From Amoeboaphelidium occidentale (taxonomy: Eukaryota; Aphelidiomycota; Aphelidea): DNA of 26,216 nt. The notes beneath the pieces were generated by a model. That model saw only the letters and a program-made list of their open reading frames with translations. It was not told the DNA's origin and searched no databases. The translations under genes were made by a program, and so were the position numbers. Every line of letters starts with the position of its first letter. Position 1 is the first letter of the stretch. Positions 1 through 8,747 of the stretch are shown here, one piece after another. The stretch lies in the NCBI GenBank assembly GCA_023515795.1, contig JALGPX010000041.1, forward strand, positions 1 through 26,216, written 5' to 3'.

Positions 1-384
1 GTTCTGCGTTTAAAGAGAGTTGTTCCTAAAAATCGGTCTTTCAGCTATTCAATAAGTACTGATGGCATCTCGCTACATTTGAACTTGAAAAAACAGACTT
101 CAAAATCAGAATCTACCATTGATGAATTCGGATACAAAACAGATGGCTCCAAGGAATACTCTCCGGTGGATTTAAAATATAGGACTGTAGTTGGTATTGA
201 TCCAAACAGAAAGGACTTATTCATGGCTTATGATGGTAAACACAAATTTCAAGTTACGGGCAAAGAATGGAGACAAATGGCGGGTATTACAGCAGCAAAG
301 AAGAAACGAGAGAATTGGTTGAAGAAACGAAATGACATTGTGAATGCAAATTCCAATGTACCTACATCAAAGGTATCCCATGTT
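1..384 (+). CDS. Fanzor (eukaryotic TnpB-like) nuclease, left-contig fragment
   Basis: The frame is open from base 1, so the gene begins outside the window. The translation contains SISTDGIS just before the RuvC-I motif VGIDPNRKDLF (catalytic Asp), which is the usual order in Fanzor proteins, the eukaryotic relatives of TnpB. Fanzors are RNA-guided DNA endonucleases carried by mobile elements; that role is family knowledge, not shown here. The fragment stops at a single N at 385. The next contig repeats the same 273 bp (112-384 against 386-658), so this piece is best read as the end of one contig carrying an overlapping or paralogous copy, not as a separate gene. Relative to the second copy there are 19 substitutions, all before base 281; 12 of the 18 changed codons are synonymous, which suggests both copies were under protein-level constraint. 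Confidence 0.75.
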
Positions 385-385
385 N

Positions 386-1219
386 TCTACTATAGATGAG
401 TTTGGATACAAAACAGATGACTCCAAGGAATACGTTCCAGTGGATTTAAAGGATAGGACTGTAGTTGGTATTGATCCAAACAGAAAGGACTTGTTTATGG
501 CTTATGATGGTAAACAGAAGTTTCAGGTTACTGGTAAAGAATGGAGACATATGTCGGGTATTACAGCAGCAAAGAAGAAACGAGAGAATTGGTTGAAGAA
601 ACGAAATGACATTGTGAATGCAAATTCCAATGTACCTACATCAAAGGTATCCCATGTTTCGGATCTACATAATCATTTCTTTTATCTCTTTGCTCATTTG
701 AATTTATGGTTTGACTTTTATGGTTCCAGGCAATGGAGGCAGTTGCGAAAGAGATCAAGTATCAAACGACAACAAGCTCTTGATTTAATAGTGAATCGGA
801 TTATTGGAAAGGCTGAGAGGAAATGGTATCTTGGTCACAAAGGAGTTAATGCTAAGCATAGCCGGTCATACAATAATGTGTTTGTTGCTTTTGGTGGTAG
901 TCAGTTTAGTAGTACTTCTCGTGGACATCATCCGATTCCTAGGCGTTCATTGATCAATGCATTGAAACAGAGAAAGATTCCCATGAGACTTGTTGATGAG
1001 TTCAGAACAAGCATGCTTTGTTGTAAATGCAAGGAACCGTTACCAAAGAGGGGAATGTGGCACGTGAAACGATATGATAACTGCAACATCTTTTGGAACA
1101 GAGATGTCAATGCTGCAGTGAACATCAGAGAAGTTTTCATCTCAGTGAATGCATCCAAGGGAGTCAGGCCAGGAAAATTCTCAAGATCATACAAATTTTG
1201 TAGCTCAACCAAAGCTTAA
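386..1219 (+). CDS. Fanzor (eukaryotic TnpB-like) nuclease, RuvC and zinc-ribbon part
   Basis: This frame runs to a TAA at 1217-1219 and carries the C-terminal Fanzor core. RuvC-I Asp lies at 473-475 (VGIDPN). The usual RuvC-II position reads FGGSQFSS, without a Glu. An acidic residue is present further on in LVDEFRTS (Glu at 998-1000), matching the relocated catalytic Glu described for Fanzors. RuvC-III Asp is at 1103-1105 (WNRDVNAAVNI). The zinc ribbon has one good pair, CCKC at 1019-1030, but the second pair reads Y-D-N-C: the expected Cys at 1073-1075 is TAT, one transition away from TGT. The protein may therefore be a decaying copy, or may use an altered zinc site. No introns are visible. 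The start is not in this contig piece; upstream sequence lies across the N at 385. The family call is strong; activity is uncertain. Confidence 0.85.
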   Translation, partial: STIDEFGYKTDDSKEYVPVDLKDRTVVGIDPNRKDLFMAYDGKQKFQVTGKEWRHMSGITAAKKKRENWLKKRNDIVNANSNVPTSKVSHVSDLHNHFFYLFAHLNLWFDFYGSRQWRQLRKRSSIKRQQALDLIVNRIIGKAERKWYLGHKGVNAKHSRSYNNVFVAFGGSQFSSTSRGHHPIPRRSLINALKQRKIPMRLVDEFRTSMLCCKCKEPLPKRGMWHVKRYDNCNIFWNRDVNAAVNIREVFISVNASKGVRPGKFSRSYKFCSSTKA

Positions 1220-1428
1220 TTGCGGAGGGTCTTACGGAGTACATTGCTATTTTATAGCGTTTGTTACATATACCGAGTTGAGTAGTTGGAATTCCGCGTA
1301 TTTCAGTCTAGTGCTGAATAACGTAGCACAAAAGTGCTGACTACTTAAACTCTCAAGTCAAAGTTATCGCAAGCAAGAACACAAAAAACATCTTAAGCAA
1401 GCTACAATGACAAAATGTCTATTCAGTG
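1220..1428. other. Gene-free stretch downstream of Fanzor
   Basis: Apart from the candidate structured RNA at 1275-1352 I see no coding sequence. The 63-codon frame at 1149-1340 overlaps the Fanzor end out of frame and resembles nothing. The right end of the mobile element probably lies here, but without its left end I could not test for terminal repeats or a target duplication. Confidence 0.5.
1275..1352 (+). ncRNA. Candidate Fanzor guide (omega) RNA scaffold
   Basis: Starting 55 bp after the Fanzor stop, GAGTT-G-AGTAGT (1275-1286) can pair with ACTACT-T-A-AACTC (1340-1352): 11 Watson-Crick pairs, one G-U pair and one bulge. Inside the closed loop, AGCAC (1325-1329) can pair either with GTGCT at 1311-1315 or with GTGCT at 1334-1338 (AAAA loop). 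Both GTGCT copies sit in an 8-nt direct repeat, AGTGCTGA (1310-1317 and 1333-1340). Fanzor and TnpB elements are known to make their guide RNA from the 3' side of the gene, running to the element's right end, so place and shape fit. This is inference from pairing by eye; no conservation or transcript is available, and the element's right boundary is not identified. Confidence 0.3.
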
Positions 1429-2229
1429 TTAGTCTTGGAAGAAACGTCCATGCATTTCTGTAGACAAAACATTAACGAGAACCTCAACCGGAGCATTACT
1501 AAAACACGTCGACGGATACACGTTTGTCCCCCACTTTGGATGTTTCAGCATAGAACAACATCCGGTTTGATGGAATTCATACATTAACAAACGCTGCGAA
1601 GCATGAACATCAGGATAATAGGAAGAGCCTCGATTCCCAATGAATGGATACCCAGATGCCGGATCTGTAAAATCTGCCCAATATCCCAATGACCGCAGTC
1701 TGTGACAAAGAGTAAGAGCAAATAGAAAGAACTTCTGCAGCAGCAAATCCTTCTCATGCTCGATTTCTGGGCCAGTACCAACCAGATCATACTTGGACTT
1801 CTGGAATACAGGGATTACGTTTACAGGTAAATCTCTCTTGAATTCATCATTCCCATTTGTAGCTGGAGCGTAAAACTCTGGAAATATTTCCTTTAGTTCT
1901 GACTTAAACCTGCCGGGCGGAGGCCTGTGGACCGAAAATTCAACAGAGACTTCAACTACGTCACCACAACTTAATTCTCTTGTGAGAGCTTTGCGTATCT
2001 CTGTAATCGATTTAATGTACTTGTAAAGTTCCAGCGGTACCATTTCAGTGGTAGCTGTGCCTTGTTCTTGCTCTTCTTGGGTCATGCTCTCAGGATCTTG
2101 CCTAAGTAGTGAACGCTTAATCTTGTTGGTCTCCTCCAACTCAGAAGACGTATAAGAAAGCAGGAACTTGAAACGCTTCCGTAAAGGCGGCTGTAGAATG
2201 GACTTGTTTCGGTTGTTATCGGTCATCAT
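1429..2229 (-). CDS. MMADHC: MMADHC-like cobalamin trafficking protein (CblD family)
   Basis: A single-exon gene of 266 aa. The C-terminal half carries the family signature around LGYWADFTDPASGYPFIGNR and ends with the conserved block near VEVLVNVLSTEMHGR. In animals MMADHC works with MMACHC to hand processed vitamin B12 to methionine synthase in the cytosol and to methylmalonyl-CoA mutase in mitochondria; this role is by homology. I chose the first of two adjacent ATGs (2229 and 2226), because an upstream in-frame extension has no ATG. The N-terminal 80 residues are basic and low-complexity and could hold a targeting signal, but this is not clear. It is divergent from the C2H2 factor, with 455 bp between start codons. 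Presence of this gene implies a cobalamin-using organism, which within fungi points to early-diverging lineages. Confidence 0.85.
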   Translation of the reverse strand: MMTDNNRNKSILQPPLRKRFKFLLSYTSSELEETNKIKRSLLRQDPESMTQEEQEQGTATTEMVPLELYKYIKSITEIRKALTRELSCGDVVEVSVEFSVHRPPPGRFKSELKEIFPEFYAPATNGNDEFKRDLPVNVIPVFQKSKYDLVGTGPEIEHEKDLLLQKFFLFALTLCHRLRSLGYWADFTDPASGYPFIGNRGSSYYPDVHASQRLLMYEFHQTGCCSMLKHPKWGTNVYPSTCFSNAPVEVLVNVLSTEMHGRFFQD

Positions 2230-2684
2230 TGTGAATATGTCTCGAGAGGTCAAAGTTAGAAAACAAGAACCTTGTACAATCGATCTTGGATCTTATTTAA
2301 GCGCGGAAATCTTTAAGAGCAAGTAAAACAATATATTATATGAGCTATAAAAATTGATCTATTTCAGGATCTTTGAATATGATACTCTGTTTAGTCGTTG
2401 TGTTCATACAGAGATGCAAAACAATTAGTCGAAGTAAAGAGATCATGACCTTGTCATCATTTTAACCAGCCCACTCACTTCGGCTCTAATCCGTTCGTCT
2501 AAATATGGCGCTGTCGCAAACCCTTTTGACATCTCCGCCCGCTACATTTCTCTGCATCCGATCACCAGAACCTTAGCGCCGTAAAGGACTTCCCCTTCTT
2601 TTCCTTGAAACACGCATATTTTAATCCGGAATTAAAATTACCGTAAGTTCCGGTGATATTCTTGACTCATCATGTGTAGCACGC
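2230..2684. promoter_or_regulatory. Divergent promoter between MMADHC and C2H2 factor genes
   Basis: This is a 455-bp gene-free stretch. It holds a pyrimidine-rich run (about 2590-2606), an ATCCGGAATT element at 2624-2633, close to the TTCCGGAA palindrome seen in other promoters of the window, and a likely 5'UTR intron at 2643-2679 (GTAAGT donor, TGTAG acceptor). If unspliced, the leader contains an 8-codon upstream reading frame at 2672-2698 that overlaps the main ATG at 2685 out of frame. Splicing would remove that upstream ATG. Confidence 0.45.
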
Positions 2685-4056
2685 ATGTTTCGTTTTAAAG
2701 ATAACCCAGCGCCAGAGAGCCAAAGACAGCGCTCGAATACATTACAACCTTCCTCAGTTTATGCTTACAGTATGCCTTACACTCCTCCATTAACACCCAT
2801 TAAAACTTCATTTGGGGGTCAGTCGATGGTGTTTAATGATTCTTCACAATTGGGAGTGGCTGGCGCAACAAACGGTGGCTTTGAGCAAGTGGCTTCCGAT
2901 GGTTTCCTGTTTAGAGGTAGTGGTGGCGCAATTGGTCATTCATCAGGTGGCAACACTACGGCTGACTCGATAAGTAATCTTCCAAGTTTAGAAGATTTAC
3001 TGGGTATACCATCGGTTGGTGGCTCAGCTGATTGTGGCAATGACGAGAACATGGCGCCTAATTGTATGAATGGCATGTCATTGGATGTTGCTAATAATGG
3101 TGCCTCTGCTAATAACATCTCTGTCTGTGGTAGAGATGATTTGTTGCAAGACAATTTTGATTTTGCTGTTAATAGTTCTAACATGTCTGAGTCGTTACTG
3201 TTGAGCGGTAACGAGCAGTTCATTAATAATGGCTTAACCAATGCGCTGGAAAATTCGGATGGTATCAAACAGATGGCGGCCAAAATGCGTAAATATGGTG
3301 TCCCTAGAAGGAGGCATTCTATGTTGGAAACTTTGGCTCCATCGCCTGAGCTGTTAGCTACACATTACATGGCCATGCTTTCTAGTCCAAGAAGATCAAG
3401 TAGTTTGCAGAATGCTACGGGTAGTATGCGTGGTAATGGGGCTTATGATGACGCTGGAACGTTGTTGGGCCATGAACAAAGAAACGCTGATGATGAGAAT
3501 GGCTTTCCTCAGTTTCATGGGATTTTTAATGATTATCATAGTTTTAATGGCAGTAATTTAGATGGGATTTACTTGAACGAGTTTCAAGGGGTCAATGAGT
3601 GCAGTTTTGATTCTGGTTCTCAAACTGTAATCAGTGACGAATGTTCTGTCATGCAAGGATTCGATGGCAGGGATAAAAGCCTGTTTTCTGGTAAAACAAA
3701 AAGAAAGAAGCTTGAAAAAGATGAAGTAATTTTCAAATGTGAGTACCCTGGATGTGGAAAGACTTTTGACAAGTTGCAGAGTTTCAAGTCTCATGAAACT
3801 TCTCACTCATCCGATCGTCCTTTTGCCTGTTCTCAATGTGATTTAAGGTTCAGAAGGAACCACGATCTGAAAAGGTTTTGTTTTTACAATTGCACAACTA
3901 ATGTTTAGACACGAGCGCATTCATGCTGGATACAAGCCGTATATCTGTGTTGTTTGTAACAAGTCGTTTTTGCGTTTAGATGCGTTGAACCGACACATGA
4001 AAGTCAATAACGGACAAGGTTGTAAGAAAGGTGCTCCAAAGAGATCAAGCAAGTGA
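2685..4056 (+). CDS. C2H2 zinc-finger transcription factor, Crz1/Ace2-like
   Basis: Two exons, 2685-3874 and 3909-4056, with a 34-bp intron; 445 aa. The intron is fixed by finger continuity: ...RNHDLKR joins HERIHAGYKPY. Three fingers lie at the C-terminus: C-x4-C-x12-H-x3-H (CEYPGCGKTF), C-x2-C-x12-H-x3-H (FACSQCDLRF) and a last finger with CVVC, RLDALNRH and a terminal Cys instead of the last His. This arrangement resembles fungal Swi5/Ace2 and Crz1 fingers. The first 340 residues are Ser/Asn/Gly-rich and probably disordered, with a MPYTPPLTP segment and an RRRHSM basic-Ser motif that could be phosphosites. The likely role is nuclear sequence-specific regulation; the target pathway cannot be told. 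It is followed after 75 bp by the 5-phosphatase gene on the same strand. Confidence 0.85.
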
Positions 4057-4131
4057 TAATAGGGGAATTAATGATTTAAATTTTCTCGTTTTGAAGAAAG
4101 GCAGTTAAGTGCTATTTTTAAACTTTTGATC

Positions 4132-5675
4132 ATGGAAAGTCGAGGACCTGTTGGATGTTGTCCGTTAGTGCGGAATATCAAGAAGGTTTCAAGTGGTGTT
4201 TAGGATGCTTATTGTTAGAACAAGGTGGCTCCTGCTCCCATACCCGCAGATCAGAGGATACAAAGAACAAACACATTAACTGATGTGGCCAAAACTCCTG
4301 AGCAGTATCGAAGTGCTAATAGTCTATCATGGAAATCGCGTCCTGGGACTGCCGCAAGTATGATCGCAGCTGTCAGAGATACCCTAGCGAAAGTGGTGAC
4401 CTTCAAACAACCAGAAGATTCATGGAAAACAAGAAGTATCAAAGCTGGCGAACTTAGAGTCTGGATAGGAACGTGGAATATGCACGGGAAACCACCTCCT
4501 GAAACTTTGGAACCATTCATAATGAAACCGAAGTCCTTGGATGAAGATCCTGATGTTTCCTACCATATTATGGCGATTGGAACACAAGAGTGTGAACGAA
4601 GCATCGAGAAGTCCGTGATATATCCCAGCAAAGGATTATGGGAACAGAAGCTGAAACAATATCTTGGAGATAGATACACTATGATAGATAGCGAAACGAT
4701 GGCTGCTATTCACTTGTGTGTATTTGTTCTTACACCTATGGTTCCTTTCATATCTAATTTGGAATCTGCAGTTGTCGCTACGGGGATCGGAAATGTTGTA
4801 GGCAATAAGGGCGGTGTCGGTATAGGGTTCAAGCTTAATCAAAGTGCATCATTCCTTTTCGTTACAAGCCATTTCTCAGGTAAAATTATCCGAAAGGAGC
4901 GGTTTTCTAATTTATAGCTCATCAAAAGAACGTGAACGAGCGCAATAATGACTTTGCACGGATCTGCAAAGAGTTGAAACTGAAAGGAAACACTTCGCGG
5001 AGCCATACTGGCGAGACAGATGTAACACGTAGATTTGATTACACTTTTTGGTTTGGTGACTTGAATTATCGAGTGAATGGAACTAGAAAAATGGTCGATG
5101 AACTCCTCGGTGACAACATGTTAGAAACGCTCTTAGCTAATGATCAATTGAGGCTTGAAATGGAAAAGGGCGCAGTGTTCAAAGGCTTCAAAGAACCAGA
5201 GATTACTTTCTTACCAACTTACAAATTTGACTTACCAAAGAAAGTTAAACGAGCATTCAGCATAAGCCAGAGAAAGCGTTCATCGTCTGGTGCATCAGTT
5301 GTAAATCAGGATTCAGATTCAGATTATGTCGCAGTTAGTCCTATTCAAGAAGAGGAATTATCTCGAGACAAAGCACATGAGTCTCTACATTCGCCAACCA
5401 AGACTAATCTGATACCAAAACGCTCAAACAGTGTTTACGATTCTTCAAAAAAGCAACGAATACCCAGCTGGACAGATAGAATATTGTTTAAAGAGGAAAG
5501 TATTTCAAGCCAAATCTGTGCCACAAAATACGATGCTTGTATGGATATGATGCATTCTGACCACAAACCAGTCTATGCAATCTTTAACATGGCTTTTGAC
5601 TGGAGAAAGGTTTTTGAGAACGAGGATTCCAAGAGAGCTCTTACTTCTCAAAAGAATCGCTGCGTTATACTTTGA
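4132..5675 (+). CDS. Inositol polyphosphate 5-phosphatase with CaaX end
   Basis: Exons 4132-4185, 4219-4879 and 4918-5675 (introns 33 and 38 bp) give 490 aa. The second intron is certain: VTSHFS-A-HQKNVNERNND reads through it. The first is a proposal to reach an ATG, since the long frame has no ATG before 4360; the fallback start is the Met in AASMIAAVRD. The complete IPPc core is visible: WNMHGKPPPE, IGTQECE, GNKGGVGI, SHFSAHQKNVNER, FWFGDLNYRV, PTYKFD, RIPSWTDRILF and SDHKPVYA. The enzyme should remove the 5-phosphate from phosphoinositides or soluble inositol phosphates. The protein ends in CVIL, a CaaX box with Leu last, which predicts geranylgeranylation and membrane attachment, as known for INPP5B/E-type enzymes. 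A Ser-rich, acidic insert lies between PTYKFD and the RIPSW motif. It is convergent with the PP2C gene, 25 bp away. Confidence 0.9.
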
Positions 5676-5688
5676 ATATTTCTGAATT

Positions 5689-5694
5689 TTTATT
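5689..5694 (-). terminator. AATAAA poly(A) signal of the PP2C gene
   Basis: On the minus strand AATAAA starts 7 bp past the TAA at 5701-5703. The motif lies within the 25-bp gap between the two convergent stop codons, so the mature 3' ends of both genes must overlap each other. Confidence 0.5.
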
Positions 5695-5700
5695 ATCGCA

Positions 5701-8534
5701 TTAATAGAACCTTTTTGGCTCTTTCCATTGGTTGAACTCGATAAAGATAACTGATACGTTATCGGTACTTCCAAGTCTAAGGGCTTCATTAACCAGAGCC
5801 TCACTGAGACCTTGAGTTTTTCTGCCATTCTTAGCCAAGTACTTGTTGATGAACTTTCTCAAGCTATCATTGTCCATTACATCCCACAAACCATCACAAG
5901 CAAGAACAATGTATTCTTCATCACCTTGCAATGTGAACTCCTTGAAATCAGCTTCTGGGATAATCACCTTGTGACGGAAGTTTCCGAAGGCACGTGAAAC
6001 TGCAACAATACCATTAACACGCATAACTCCACCTTCTTCACTAACGAAGCCGCCCAACTTCTCGATTCTTTTCTTTTCACTCTAAAAATTAGTGTCAATA
6101 AGATTAAATCTTACATCATCTCCAGGCTTGTGTGGATCTACCAACTTGACATCTCTCTTCTTGCAGAACATTGAAGCCATTGAGTCACCGACCCATCCAA
6201 CAAGCAGTTTCTTGCCTTTGAAGACAATAACAACACCTGTACTACCAGCAGTATTAGACTGGTATAAACGGTCAGAATGTTCCTTCAACTCGTTGTTTGT
6301 GAACATGAAAGACTCAGCTAAAGCCTTCTTAGGATCAGTTTCAAGATCAGGATGCTTCATAAAGTTGACGTGCATATGTCTTTCAACATAATCAGCAACT
6401 GATACACCACCATGTCCATCATAAACAGCATAGTATGAGATTGGGTCGTCCTTTTTGTTTCGGCCAACCATCAGATCAATATAAGGCATGTGAACGTGAC
6501 GATCTTCCATAGTTGGTCTGATACCTTGTTTTGCACAATATTCGTATCTGGTGTGAACTGGAGGGGCGTCAACCTGTGGATTTTCATCAAATTGTTTGAC
6601 ATCTTTCAATAGATTTGCCTCGACTAAACGAGCTGCCTCCTTCTTGATTTTATCCATGTCATATAGCTCTGCTTGAGAAACGTGTTCAGGAACTCTTATG
6701 TCTTGTGGTCTTGACATAATATCTCTTGCCAGTTTCTTGGTTTCGGTTACAGCAAAGTAATCCCACAATGAAACATTCGGAAAGTTCCTTTGACTCTTGA
6801 AAACTGTTGTGACATAATGAGGATCAGAATAGATTTCATGTAAGACAACAGCATCAACAGTCTTCTCTAAGTCCTTCAAGAAAACATTCTCTGGCAAGGT
6901 GAAGGATGATGGCATGCCACCTGCAGGAGCATTGTGGTTCTCAGTAATGGCTGCAACAGCTGTTTTCCAAGTATTCCTGATCTCATTGATCCAGCTCTCT
7001 GTAGAAGATTTTTCTTGAACTTCAAAAATGTAATTCTTTTCCTTGTCAAAGTTGAAGCGAGTCTTAATCAGAATGCGGTTATCACCTTGCGGCAAAATGT
7101 CAAAGATTTCTTTGAATTTGAGTTCTCCGTCGATTTCTTGCCCGTTTGCGGTAGTGCTCCAAGCAATTCGAGATGGCTGGATGATGACATGTCTCTTTTG
7201 AGGTCTGCCTCCTTCTACTTGAACAACCAATACTCCTTCTTTCGATGCTTTGTTTGCAGCTCTATCGGAGACTGCTTGTGGAGAATTCAATTGAAGACTA
7301 GCACGAACTCTCTTCAAAATAAGAGGAGCCCACTCAACAATGTTCCTGTTGTTCTGATACTTTTTCAAGATATTATTCAGTGGCTCTTCTAGGCCAAAAC
7401 GTAATACTGCACGAATAGTATTGATGTCAAAGGTCACATTGTAAAAGAACCAGCAAGCAGCTTCAATTACAGGTTCCTTTGAATTGTGAACCATAATGGA
7501 GTTCTTTGCAGCTGGGAAAGCTCCAACGGCTGCAAATAACAACGAGTTGTCATCAGCAAGTGCCAAGTTACCCAATGTCCAACAGCTAGTTTCTGCTAGA
7601 CTTGCATCTTGAGTGTGAGAATTCATAGAGTTGACAATCAAGAATCCCATTTTCTCCATGATAGCTTTTCTTAAAGGTTCAGTAACAGTAAGATTTCTTA
7701 ATACCCAAATGACTTGTGTCTGGAATGACGCATCTTGCATATGACTACTTAGCTGTGATAAAAGAATATCAAGACCACCCTTGTCAGAAATCAACTGAGC
7801 ATTCACTTCAGCATAATTGATCAGAGCTCTAATTGCATCTTTAGCAGCAGGGGACAACGGATTCTCTTTCAAGAAACTCAAAATATGTTCTACGCGTGGC
7901 TCTTCTCCCTTGTTTGGGCCTTTTGAACGAGAATTACGGCTCAGAATAACCAAAAGTGAGAACAACTTGTCAATGCCAATATGTTTTTGATCTTTAACCA
8001 GATCGAACACCAAATCGATTAGTTCAGCATTGTACTTCAATGCAGTATTAGATTCAGACATTGCAATATTTCCGTAGAATAAGCAAAAGTCATGAATATG
8101 CTGACGATACTTGTCTCTCTGTTCAAGACCTAACGTCTTGTAGCTTGTCTTCAAAATCTTGGTCAATTCCGCGACATGAGCTGCCTTCTGCTCAGGAGCA
8201 AACTTAGCCGGAGTCAATGCTGGGTTTATCTGAGTAGGTAGAGCGTAGTTGATGTCAATAATGGCCGGAGTACGATCATTATCATTCATGCTCATATTGG
8301 TTGAGATCTTCTTCATATCCAGAGGATCATCAGATATTCCGTTTTTACTGTTGTCAGTAGTTTCGATGTCAGATTTATCAGATAAGCTTTGTGTTAATGA
8401 ACCATTGAATGATGTAGACGCTTTGGTATCAACACTGTTGCGATCATCTTGAACTAGCAACTTGTCCTTACTTGCGTTCGCTTTAGCTCCGTCCACTATC
8501 ACAGATCAGAATGCGTCTCGGTAGAATGCTTACT
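5701..8534 (-). CDS. ARM-repeat/PH-like/PP2C fusion protein phosphatase
   Basis: Proposed exons are 8534 (the A of ATG), 8495-6115 and 6081-5701, giving 920 aa. The 33-bp intron at 6082-6114 joins DPHKPGDD to SEKKRIEKLGG, standard PP2C sequence. The long frame has no ATG near its 5' end. A 38-bp intron (8496-8533; GTAAGC donor, GATAG acceptor) would join A to TG and create the start MDGAKANAS. Domains: low-complexity N-terminus (1-85), helical armadillo-like repeats (about 220-395, for example VIWVLRNLTV and SCWTLGNLAL), a PH-like module (about 418-515) ending in the helix ESWINEIRNTW, and a PP2C catalytic domain (about 650-920). The metal-site residues are all present: RPTMEDRHV, YAVYDGHGG, GDS, AVSRAFGN, ACDGLWDV and GSTDNVSV. 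It should be an Mg/Mn-dependent Ser/Thr phosphatase positioned by its ARM and PH parts; the substrate is unknown. Confidence 0.85.
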
Positions 8535-8747
8535 TTTCTTGTCAAAGCAGTTATATTCTTAAGATTAGAGTGAACATTGATACCAGAATGATTCTGATTG
8601 CTATAAATAGCACCAACAGAATGTTTCAGTTAGAGAAAAGGCATAACGCTCTCATAAACTTGCTGTAACAAAATCGCAGTGCACGTAGACGCTTGAGCTG
8701 GAGCTCTGCGAGATAAAATATACTAAATCTATATTGAAAGACAGAAT
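8535..8747. promoter_or_regulatory. Upstream region of the PP2C gene and 3' flank of FIT
   Basis: This 213-bp stretch holds the likely PP2C leader and promoter, with CTATAAATAG at 8601-8610. No coding or RNA gene is recognised. Confidence 0.35.

Noticed and set aside
112-658. True tandem duplication inside the Fanzor gene
   Set aside because: The single N exactly between equal-length copies, with a frame change across it, is better explained by a scaffold join.
1149-1340. 63-codon frame overlapping the Fanzor 3' end
   Set aside because: Out of frame with the nuclease, no family resemblance, and it crosses the structured region; treated as chance.
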